From JAVVEG01 sp041689205 (GTDB lineage: Bacteria; Pseudomonadota; Gammaproteobacteria; Pseudomonadales; Pseudohongiellaceae): a DNA stretch of 6,940 nucleotides. Positions 1 to 6,539 of this stretch are shown piece after piece. Numbering within the stretch: the stretch's first letter is position 1; each line of letters opens with the position of its first letter. Both the position numbers and the translations under genes were made by a program. A model generated the notes under the pieces. The model was not told the DNA's origin and did no database searches. It saw nothing but the letters and a program-made list of their open reading frames with translations. The stretch lies in contig JBDNGQ010000124.1 of assembly GCA_041689205.1 (NCBI GenBank), positions 1 to 6,940 of the forward strand, written 5' to 3'.

Positions 1-303
1 AAAGTTCAGATTGATGGAGAGATGCATTCGCTGACTGCGTTAAATCCGGAGCTTCGTGAAACTGTGTACGAAGGCGCCAACATCAAAGGGCGCGCTAACG
101 TGTTGATCATGCCGAATATGGATGCGGCCAGTATCACTCTGGGATTGATGCGCTCCCTGACCAATGCACGTCTGATTGGTCCCTTCCTGGTCGGTCTGGA
201 AAAATCTGCGCACATTCTTATTCCCTCAGTTTCCGGGCGCGGCATCCTCAATCTTACTGCTCTTGCGGTGGCTGATATTTACGCTCGCCGGCAAAACCCC
301 TGA
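1..303 (+). CDS. maeB: NADP-dependent malic enzyme, C-terminal phosphotransacetylase-like domain (3' partial)
   Basis: The frame is open from base 1 to the TGA at 301-303 and gives the last 100 residues of a protein that starts outside the window. Visible motifs are DGEMH, ALNPELR, KGRANVLIMPNMDAA, an IGPFLVG stretch, HILIPSV and a closing NLTALAVADIYA. This pattern is typical of the C-terminus of the large MaeB-type malic enzymes (about 760 residues), in which a phosphate acetyltransferase-like domain follows the malic enzyme domain. In that family the catalytic N-terminal part decarboxylates malate to pyruvate with NADP, and the C-terminal domain is thought to be regulatory and to bind acetyl-CoA. 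A stand-alone phosphate acetyltransferase is the alternative. The HILIPSV and NLTALAV ending favours MaeB, but the malic enzyme domain itself is not in view. The gene precedes edd by 241 bases and need not be cotranscribed with it. Confidence 0.78.
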   Translation, partial: KVQIDGEMHSLTALNPELRETVYEGANIKGRANVLIMPNMDAASITLGLMRSLTNARLIGPFLVGLEKSAHILIPSVSGRGILNLTALAVADIYARRQNP

Positions 304-317
304 GCGAACTGATCGCA

Positions 318-344
318 CGCTGACCGCTTCGCCCGGGGTCAGCG
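318..344 (+). terminator. stem-loop after maeB, weak terminator candidate
   Basis: CGCTGACC (318-325) pairs perfectly with GGTCAGCG (337-344) around an 11-base GC-rich loop, starting 15 bases after the maeB stop. A T-run directly after the stem is missing; the only T-rich piece, GTTTTC, begins 20 bases later. An intrinsic terminator is therefore doubtful. A Rho-assisted end, 3' mRNA protection, or a role in the following leader are equally possible. Confidence 0.3.
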
Positions 345-530
345 CTGCGTGGTGATGGTCAGACGTTTTCATTAACCCTCTCTACGCTAACTCAAAGCCT
401 ATGCGGGCTATACAACGGATGTAAACCGGTGGTTCGTGCAATGTTCCCTGTATCCGTGAATGGAGGCAGAGATGAGCTGGCAGTGCTGCATCAGCCGCAG
501 GATCCCATCAATAGTTACTATGCCGAGTCT

Positions 531-536
531 GGAGGA
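531..536 (+). promoter_or_regulatory. ribosome binding site of edd
   Basis: GGAGGA ends 8 bases before the ATG at 545, a near-perfect Shine-Dalgarno sequence at good spacing. It fixes the edd start at 545 and gives a protein whose N-terminus lines up with E. coli Edd. A second strong GGAGG at 462-466 precedes a different ATG (472) that opens only a 29-codon frame. Confidence 0.75.
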
Positions 537-544
537 AACGCATC

Positions 545-2374
545 ATGAACCCTGTCATTGAATCGGTTACTGAAGCAATCAAACAACGCAGTGTAGAAAC
601 CAGGAAACTGTATCTGCAGCGGATGCAGCTCACGCGGGACTATTTCCCTCCGCGTAGAAAGCTGTCCTGCGGCAACCTCGCCCATGCCTGTGCCGCCTCT
701 CCTGACACGGATAAGCAGACTATTCGACTTATGCAGGCCGCCAATCTAGGCATAGTGACTGCCTTTAATGACATGCTCTCTGCACATCAACCGCTGGGCG
801 ACTACCCCGAGCTGATTAAAAGAGCGGCTCGTGAACTTGGCTCCTCAGCTCAGGTTGCCAGTGGTGTGCCAGCTATGTGTGATGGCGTGATTCAGGGGCA
901 GCCGGGCATGGAGCTGGGTGTTTTCAGCCGGGATGTGATTGCCATGGCCACAGTACTCGGTTTGATCCATAACGTTTTTGATGGCGTTATCTGTCTTGGT
1001 GTCTGCGACAAGATCGTTCCTGGGATGTTGATCGGCGCGTTGCAGTTTGGTCATCTGCCTGCCGGTTTCAGTCCAGCTGGGCCAATGCCCAGCGGCATTT
1101 CTAATAAAGAAAAGGCGGCTGTGCGGGAGCTCTATGCTCAGGGACAGGTTGGCAGAGATGAGTTGATGGCAGTGGAAAGTGCCTCGTATCACAGTCCGGG
1201 TACCTGCACGTTTTATGGCACGGCGAACAGTAATCAGGTGATTGTGGAAATGCTCGGGGTGCAGCTGCCAGGTTCCTCTTTTGTTAATCCTCAGAATCCG
1301 CTGCGCCCGGTTTTGCTCAGAGAAACCGTGCAGCGCGTGATCGCTGCAGCAGATGTGCAGGGTGCGCACCGGTCAACTGCAGACATGATTACTGAAGCGT
1401 CGGTGGTGAACGCTCTGGTCGCATTACTGGCCACCGGAGGCTCTGCAAATCACACACTGCACCTGGTCGCAATTGCGCATGCAGCGGGAATCAAACTGAC
1501 GTGGGAAGATTTTGACGCGGTATCGAAAGTAACGCCGACGCTGGCCCACATCTATCCCAATGGTGGGGCGGATGTGAATGCCTTTCAGGAGAGCGGCGGC
1601 ATGGCCTTTCTGGTCAGGGAGCTGCGCAGTGCGGGATTGCTCAATGAAAATGTTGTCAATCTGATGGGAGAGGGCCTGGCTTCCAATGAATACGCACCGC
1701 TGCTGGATGAAAACGGCAACCTGGTATGGAAGAAGCCGGACAATGCGGCGGCATCACCTGACGTGCTGCGCACGGTGGCTGCTCCGTTTGCGGCAGAAGG
1801 TGGGCTGCGCATGCTCAAGGGCAATCTGGGTGAAGGTATTATTAAAATTTCAGCAATAAAACCTGAACACCGTCAGATAACAGCGCCATGTGTAATTTTC
1901 GACACGCAGGAGGCATTTCAACAGGCGTTTGAACAAGGGGCGTTGAATCGGGATGTGGTTGCCGTGGTGCGGTTTCAGGGACCGAGAGCCAACGGCATGC
2001 CGGAACTGCATCAGCTGACACCTTATCTCGGAGTGCTGCAGGACAAAGGTTTTCATGTGGCGTTGCTGACCGACGGACGAATGTCAGGGGCATCCGGTAA
2101 GGTTCCTGCTGCCATCCATGTTACGCCTGAAGCTTTGGCAGGAGGTCCGCTGGCACGTTTACAGGATGGTGATGTGATCAGCCTTGATGCGGAACAGGGC
2201 ACTCTGATTGTACACCTTAGTGAACAAGAGCTTGCGGCACGTGAAGTGGTGACATGGCAGACAATGGAACACAACATCGACAGTCTGTTAAGGGACACTC
2301 TGGGGCGCAATCTCTTTAAGTGTTTTCGAGATGTCAGCAGTTCTGCCACCACGGGTGCCTCTGTGTTTTTATAG
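545..2374 (+). CDS. edd: 6-phosphogluconate dehydratase (Entner-Doudoroff pathway)
   Basis: Edd dehydrates 6-phospho-D-gluconate to 2-keto-3-deoxy-6-phosphogluconate, the first committed Entner-Doudoroff step, in the cytoplasm with an iron-sulfur cluster. The 609-residue product is collinear with E. coli Edd (603) throughout. IlvD/Edd landmarks are present: MCDG with Cys112, CDKIVPG with Cys154, GTCTFYGTAN with Cys221 (the three cysteines expected around the cluster), ATGGS at 296-300, QGPRANGMPELH, and the second family signature LLTDGRMSGASGK around 507-518. The related dihydroxyacid dehydratase is excluded by Edd-specific stretches such as CGNLAHA, NDMLSAHQP and PGSSFV. The start is supported by GGAGGA at 531-536. 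One oddity is Ala301 in GGSANH, where E. coli Edd has Thr. The partner aldolase gene eda is not in the window. The gene ends 341 bases before glgP, with a debranching enzyme relic between them. Confidence 0.96.
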   Translation: MNPVIESVTEAIKQRSVETRKLYLQRMQLTRDYFPPRRKLSCGNLAHACAASPDTDKQTIRLMQAANLGIVTAFNDMLSAHQPLGDYPELIKRAARELGSSAQVASGVPAMCDGVIQGQPGMELGVFSRDVIAMATVLGLIHNVFDGVICLGVCDKIVPGMLIGALQFGHLPAGFSPAGPMPSGISNKEKAAVRELYAQGQVGRDELMAVESASYHSPGTCTFYGTANSNQVIVEMLGVQLPGSSFVNPQNPLRPVLLRETVQRVIAAADVQGAHRSTADMITEASVVNALVALLATGGSANHTLHLVAIAHAAGIKLTWEDFDAVSKVTPTLAHIYPNGGADVNAFQESGGMAFLVRELRSAGLLNENVVNLMGEGLASNEYAPLLDENGNLVWKKPDNAAASPDVLRTVAAPFAAEGGLRMLKGNLGEGIIKISAIKPEHRQITAPCVIFDTQEAFQQAFEQGALNRDVVAVVRFQGPRANGMPELHQLTPYLGVLQDKGFHVALLTDGRMSGASGKVPAAIHVTPEALAGGPLARLQDGDVISLDAEQGTLIVHLSEQELAAREVVTWQTMEHNIDSLLRDTLGRNLFKCFRDVSSSATTGASVFL

Positions 2375-2402
2375 ACTGTGTGTTCTTGATGGGGCGCAGA
2401 GC

Positions 2403-2573
2403 ACCCTCTATGCAACCCATTTGAAAGGCTTCACGATTCTTCATCCTGAAGTGACGCCGGGGCTGCGTGGCGGCTTTGCGGGAATGGCGCACAGGGAAAT
2501 TATCGGCTATCTTAAAGCCCTGGGTATAAGCAGCATTGAATTACTGCCTGTACAGAGTTTTATCAGTGAACGG
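2403..2573 (+). pseudogene. glgX: glycogen debranching enzyme relic, internal fragment
   Basis: Codons in this frame give about 57 residues that match an internal piece of GlgX-type debranching enzymes (GH13): TLYATHLKGFT, LHPEV, LRGGFAGMAH, then YLKALGISSIELLPVQSF. In intact GlgX this stretch begins the catalytic barrel and lies roughly at residues 150-210 of about 700. The usual YEAHV motif has become YATHL. The frame opens inside the edd 3' end with no ribosome binding site and stops at 2619-2621, soon after the homology fades near 2573. It therefore lacks the catalytic Asp and Glu, the rest of the barrel and the C-terminal domain, and cannot encode an active enzyme. Intact GlgX cleaves alpha-1,6 branches of phosphorylase limit dextrin, which fits its place directly before glgP. 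A related isoamylase or maltooligosyltrehalose hydrolase origin is possible, but context favours GlgX. Confidence 0.72.
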
Positions 2574-2626
2574 AATGGCCTCCTGCTGAGTCCTTGCAGT
2601 GTGTTGTGTCAGATCGTTTAAAAATG

Positions 2627-2719
2627 TTTTTCTGTTCAACAGCAATGTTGCTTGCCCATGATAATCCTGGTCATGGGGCGGCCGCCAGTGCGTTGAGCAC
2701 CAGAGGTAATCAGGTATGA
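2627..2719 (+). pseudogene. possible second debranching enzyme relic, different frame
   Basis: A frame open from 2570 to the TGA at 2717-2719 contains FFCSTAMLLAHDNPG (2627-2671). This resembles the conserved GTPMLLAGDE-x-G segment late in the GlgX/isoamylase catalytic barrel: T, M, L, L, A, D and G fall at matching places. It is in another frame from the first fragment, so a large deletion and a frameshift would lie between them. The frame ends in an ATGA overlap with the glgP start at 2716, the arrangement expected if an intact upstream gene was once translationally coupled to glgP. The match is short and may be chance. Confidence 0.28.
2703..2706 (+). promoter_or_regulatory. ribosome binding site of glgP
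   Basis: GAGG lies 9 bases before the ATG at 2716. It supports that start over the next in-frame ATG at codon 34 (WLGM), which has no comparable sequence in front of it. Confidence 0.6.
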
Positions 2720-5256
2720 CCAGACCAGCAGGCGACTCAAAAAACGCCGTACAGCAGTCGCAGGCGCCAGCCGTTCAGCACAGCACTCCAAGCTTGAACC
2801 ATAGCTGGCTTGGCATGGACAGAGCTGCCTTAAGCGAGGATCTTGCCAGACATTTCCACTTGACGCTTGGACGTGATCAAGGTTCCGCCTCGCATCTTTA
2901 TCTGTTTAATGCGGCGGCATTGACCGTGCGCGACCGACTGGTCGAACGCTGGCGGGAAACGAGACTGCGTTATCGCAAAGAGCGTCCGCGCAGGGTCGCC
3001 TATATTTCAATGGAGTTCCTGATTGGCCGCTCACTGACCAACGCGGTGTTAAATCTGGATATAGAAGAGGCTTTGCGAAACGCGCTTTATCGCTACGGTG
3101 TCAGCCTTGAGGAGTTGGCTGAAACTGAACGTGACGCGGGGCTTGGTAATGGCGGTCTCGGACGATTGGCGGCCTGTTTTCTGGACAGCTGCGCTACGCT
3201 TGGATTGCCGGTTACCGGCTATGGTATTCGCTATGACTATGGCATGTTCCAGCAACGAATAGAAAACGGCTTCCAGGTTGAATCGCCCGACCACTGGCTG
3301 GAATGGGGTAATCCGTGGGAATTTGAGACTCCCGAAGACACCCGGAAGGTAAAGTTTTACGGCAGCACCCGCCTGCGGGCCGATGCCAGCGGTCGCATGC
3401 ATGCGGAGTGGATAAATACCGAAGACGTTCTTGCAGTTCCCTACGATATGCCAATACCAGGCTACCGCAATGAAACCGTTAACACCCTGCGACTTTGGAA
3501 GGCGATGGCAACGGAAGAATTTAATCTCAATGAGTTTAACGCAGGGGGTTACGCCGAGGCAGTCGCTGCGAAAACCCAGGCTGAACAGATTTCCATGGTC
3601 TTGTATCCCAATGATGTCAGCGAAAATGGCAAGAGTCTGCGCTTACGGCAGCAGTATTTTCTGTCATCGGCGAGCCTGCAGGACGTGTTGGCGCGATGGG
3701 TACAGCGTAATGGCGATACCTTTGATGAGTTCGCAAAATTCAATTGCTTCCAGCTCAATGACACGCACCCATCAGTGGCGGTCGCAGAGCTGATGCGTCT
3801 GTTGATAGATGAGCATGAACTGCAGTGGGAAGAGGCCTGGCAGATTACCAATGCCACCATGGCATACACCAATCACACGCTGCTGCCGGAAGCGCTGGAG
3901 CGCTGGCCGGTACGAATGTTCCGAGGCATGCTGCCGCGCATCCTTGAGATAATTCAGGAGATAAATGCACGGTTTCTCATTGAAGTTGAGAGGTGCTGGC
4001 CAGACGATTCCAGTCGGCTCAAAGCGATGTCCATTATAGAGGAGGGAGCGGATCCGTGCGTGCGGATGGCACATCTGGCGATAGTCGGCAGCTTCTCTGT
4101 AAATGGCGTAGCACAGCTGCATACCGATCTGCTGGAGCAGGGTTTGTTTCGAAATTTCTATGAAATGTGGCCGGAAAAATTCAATAACAAAACCAATGGA
4201 GTCACCCCACGGCGCTGGCTGGGATTCTGCAATCCGCAATTGTCTGCGCTGATCTCTGAAAGTATTGGTGATCGATGGCTGGTTGATTTGAGCCAGTTGT
4301 CACAGTTAAAACCTTATGCCGATGATCCAGCCTTCCTGCAGCGCTGGGCTGCTGTAAAACAGCGTAACAAACAGAATGTTGCCGATCTGGTCGAGGAATG
4401 CTGTCAGGTTAAATTCGATACCTCCATGCTGTTTGATGTGCAGGTGAAACGTATTCACGAGTACAAGCGACAACTGCTGAATATTCTGCACGTCATTCAC
4501 CTTTATGATCGCATCCTGCGGGATGATACCGCTGACATGATACCTCGTTGTGTGTTGATTGGTGGTAAGGCCGCGCCTGGGTATTACATGGCAAAACTGA
4601 TCATCAAGTTAATCGGCAATGTCGCTGCCGTGGTCAATGCGGATGAGAAGGTCCGGCCGTTTTTGCGGGTGGCGTTTATCCCCAACTTTAATGTCACCCG
4701 AATGGAAGTCATCTGTGCCGGTGCAGATTTGTCAGAGCAGATATCAACTGCGGGTAAGGAGGCATCAGGTACCGGCAATATGAAATTCATGATGAATGGT
4801 GCGATTACAATTGGCACCCTTGATGGCGCAAATATAGAGATACGCAATGAAGTGGGGGCAGAAAATTTCTTCCTGTTTGGCCTGCATGCGGACGAGGTGC
4901 AGCAGGTGCGTGAAAATTATAAGCCTGCAACGATAATTGCTGAAGACCCGGATCTGAGTGCGGTGATGAAGATGCTGGAATCGGACTACTTCAGTCGGTA
5001 CGAATCAGGTTTGTTCAGGCCGATAATTGACAGTATTCGAGACCCCGCCGACCAGTGGCTGACAGCGGCAGATTTTCGCAGCTACATCGATGTGCAAAAA
5101 GAGGCTGCTGCGTTGTTCCGCAACCAGTCGCAGTGGACACGTACCAGTGTGCTTAATACCGCCGCCAGCGGTTATTTTTCCAGTGACCGAACCATCAGAG
5201 CGTACGCTGAGGAGATCTGGCACACCAGCCCACACTTGAGGAAAGGCAGTCAATGA
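2716..5256 (+). CDS. glgP: glycogen/maltodextrin phosphorylase
   Basis: GlgP is a cytoplasmic GT35 enzyme that releases glucose-1-phosphate from the non-reducing ends of glycogen with phosphate and pyridoxal phosphate. The 846-residue product is full length. Its active-site residues keep a constant +10 offset from rabbit muscle phosphorylase: His351 in LNDTHP, His387 in YTNHT, Asn494 in KTNGVTPRRW, Arg579, Tyr583 and Lys584 in KRIHEYKR, Glu682 and the PLP lysine Lys690 in EASGTGNMKF. GNGGLGRL is at 144-151. The first 30 or so residues are Gln/Ala/Ser-rich and differ from the muscle N-terminus; the Ser14 phosphorylation motif is absent. Bacterial members generally lack that control. The gene follows a decayed glgX and overlaps glgC by 4 bases (ATGA), so glgP and glgC are probably cotranslated. 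A maltodextrin-preferring (MalP-like) specificity cannot be excluded, but the glg context favours glycogen. Confidence 0.96.
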   Translation: MTRPAGDSKNAVQQSQAPAVQHSTPSLNHSWLGMDRAALSEDLARHFHLTLGRDQGSASHLYLFNAAALTVRDRLVERWRETRLRYRKERPRRVAYISMEFLIGRSLTNAVLNLDIEEALRNALYRYGVSLEELAETERDAGLGNGGLGRLAACFLDSCATLGLPVTGYGIRYDYGMFQQRIENGFQVESPDHWLEWGNPWEFETPEDTRKVKFYGSTRLRADASGRMHAEWINTEDVLAVPYDMPIPGYRNETVNTLRLWKAMATEEFNLNEFNAGGYAEAVAAKTQAEQISMVLYPNDVSENGKSLRLRQQYFLSSASLQDVLARWVQRNGDTFDEFAKFNCFQLNDTHPSVAVAELMRLLIDEHELQWEEAWQITNATMAYTNHTLLPEALERWPVRMFRGMLPRILEIIQEINARFLIEVERCWPDDSSRLKAMSIIEEGADPCVRMAHLAIVGSFSVNGVAQLHTDLLEQGLFRNFYEMWPEKFNNKTNGVTPRRWLGFCNPQLSALISESIGDRWLVDLSQLSQLKPYADDPAFLQRWAAVKQRNKQNVADLVEECCQVKFDTSMLFDVQVKRIHEYKRQLLNILHVIHLYDRILRDDTADMIPRCVLIGGKAAPGYYMAKLIIKLIGNVAAVVNADEKVRPFLRVAFIPNFNVTRMEVICAGADLSEQISTAGKEASGTGNMKFMMNGAITIGTLDGANIEIRNEVGAENFFLFGLHADEVQQVRENYKPATIIAEDPDLSAVMKMLESDYFSRYESGLFRPIIDSIRDPADQWLTAADFRSYIDVQKEAAALFRNQSQWTRTSVLNTAASGYFSSDRTIRAYAEEIWHTSPHLRKGSQ

Positions 5257-6521
5257 TCGACCTTGGACCTCGCTATGTCAGTAAACTGACCCGCAATACC
5301 TATGCGCTGATCCTGGCTGGCGGGCGCGGCTCGCGCCTGCATGAGCTTACCGACTGGCGGGCAAAGCCGGCCCTGTATTTCGGCGGGAAATTTCGCATCA
5401 TCGACTTTCCCCTGTCTAATTGCATTAATTCCGGTGTGCGCCGAGTGGGCGTGGTTACCCAATACAAGGCGCATTCACTGATCAAGCATCTGGTGCGTGG
5501 CTGGGGACACTTTAAGAAAGAACTTGGTGAAGGCGTTGAAATATTGCCAGCATCACAGCGCTATTCGGACAGTTGGTATCGCGGCACCGCCGATGCGGTC
5601 TACCAGAATATCGACATTATCCGCGGCGAAATACCTGATTATGTGATGGTGCTTTCAGGTGACCACGTCTACCGTCAGGACTATGGAGACATGCTTGCTT
5701 ATCATGAAAAAAAAGACGCAGACATGACGGTATCCTGTATGGAAGTGCCTTTGGCGGAAGCCGCAGGCAGTTTCGGAGTAATGAGCGTTGATCGGGACCA
5801 GCGCATTCTGGCATTTAATGAAAAGCCCAAACAGCCCCAACCGCTCCTTGATAAGCCAGACCTGTGTCTCGCATCGATGGGGAATTATGTTTTCAAAACC
5901 GAATTTCTGTTCGAGCAGTTGCGCAAGGATGCAAAAAATTCCAGTTCAGATCATGATTTTGGCAAAAACATAATTCCTTCAGTAATCGCCGATAGCAGGG
6001 TTTTTGCCTACCGCTATGCTGACCCGGCAGGAGGGCCGAGGCCGTACTGGCGGGATGTGGGCACTCTGGATTCGTTCTGGCTGGCAAATATGGAGCTGAT
6101 AGAGCCCGACCCGGCACTTAACCTGTATGATCCGCGCTGGCCAATCTGGACCTTTCAGGAGCAATCGCCACCTGCAAAGTTTATCTATGATGAAGAGGGG
6201 CGACGTGGCATGGCCATTGATTCGATGGTTTCGGGGGGATGCATACTATCCGGTGCTACGGTGCGAAAATCTTTGCTCTTCTCCAATGTCAGAGTGCATT
6301 CTTATTCTGAAATAGAGCAGGCGGTGATTCTGCCTGATGTAGAAATTCAACGTCATTGCAGACTGCGAAAAGTGATTATTGATCGCGGCTGCAGTATTCC
6401 CGAAGGCAGTGTTATCGGCTACGACAAAAAACAGGATGCTAAAAACGGCTTTCGGGTAACTCCTCGAGGCGTGACCCTGGTCACCAGGGAAATGCTGGGC
6501 CAGACTGTTGGCGGACTTTAA
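5253..6521 (+). CDS. glgC: glucose-1-phosphate adenylyltransferase (ADP-glucose pyrophosphorylase)
   Basis: GlgC makes ADP-glucose and pyrophosphate from ATP and glucose-1-phosphate, the committed and usually allosterically controlled step of bacterial glycogen synthesis. The 422-residue product is full length. It has an N-terminal nucleotidyltransferase domain: LAGGRGSRL at 21-29, RAKPA at 36-40, GGKFRIIDFPLSN at 44-56, WYRGTADAV with Tyr109, GDHVYRQDY with the expected catalytic Asp137, and NEKP with Lys191 for the sugar phosphate. YWRDVGTLDSFW and a C-terminal beta-helix domain (VSGGCILSGA, IPEGSVIG) follow, ending near LVTREML. Trp35 stands where E. coli GlgC has Lys39, its fructose-1,6-bisphosphate site, so activator preference may differ. 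Start: the ATG overlaps the glgP stop as ATGA, with GAGGAAAGG at 5238-5246 before it. glgA follows after 18 bases, so glgP-glgC-glgA looks like one operon. Confidence 0.97.
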   Translation: MIDLGPRYVSKLTRNTYALILAGGRGSRLHELTDWRAKPALYFGGKFRIIDFPLSNCINSGVRRVGVVTQYKAHSLIKHLVRGWGHFKKELGEGVEILPASQRYSDSWYRGTADAVYQNIDIIRGEIPDYVMVLSGDHVYRQDYGDMLAYHEKKDADMTVSCMEVPLAEAAGSFGVMSVDRDQRILAFNEKPKQPQPLLDKPDLCLASMGNYVFKTEFLFEQLRKDAKNSSSDHDFGKNIIPSVIADSRVFAYRYADPAGGPRPYWRDVGTLDSFWLANMELIEPDPALNLYDPRWPIWTFQEQSPPAKFIYDEEGRRGMAIDSMVSGGCILSGATVRKSLLFSNVRVHSYSEIEQAVILPDVEIQRHCRLRKVIIDRGCSIPEGSVIGYDKKQDAKNGFRVTPRGVTLVTREMLGQTVGGL

Positions 6522-6539
6522 AATACACGATGTGAATCT

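Larger units (their letters stand above)
304..544. other. maeB-edd intergenic region
   Basis: This 241-base gap holds an inverted repeat just after maeB (318-344), a second copy of one repeat arm (357-362), and two short open frames that run into the edd start (441-548 and 472-561). I see no convincing pair of -35 and -10 boxes. TATACA at 409-414 resembles a -10 box, but nothing like TTGACA lies 16-18 bases upstream of it. The edd promoter is presumably in this gap, since maeB and edd have no obvious functional tie, but the sequence alone does not place it. Confidence 0.5.

Noticed and set aside
845..1369. 174-codon open frame on the - strand, antisense to edd
   Set aside because: It lies wholly inside a well-conserved edd, has no recognisable motif, and its composition is that of a shadow frame.
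2331..2621. 96-codon open frame starting inside edd taken as a real small gene
   Set aside because: The first ATG lies within edd with no ribosome binding site, and only the middle matches a family (GlgX), as a truncated internal piece; a relic explains it better.
2660..2665. GATAAT as a -10 box for glgP
   Set aside because: The best upstream match, TTCAAC at 2635-2640, is poor and sits 19 bases away; too weak to annotate.
3431..3793. 120-codon + strand open frame inside glgP
   Set aside because: It is an out-of-frame shadow of glgP with no homologous features.
4093..4095. Phe460 in GlgP where muscle phosphorylase has His in GSHAVNGVA, first suspected as loss of a catalytic histidine
   Set aside because: Counting from fixed landmarks shows the glucose-contacting His377 of muscle enzyme is the His in YTNHT, which is kept here as His387; the GSH histidine is a different residue, and as I recall E. 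coli MalP also has Phe there.
3772..4239. 155-codon open frame on the - strand, antisense to glgP
   Set aside because: It is fully inside the conserved glgP catalytic region and shows no domain or ribosome binding site of its own.
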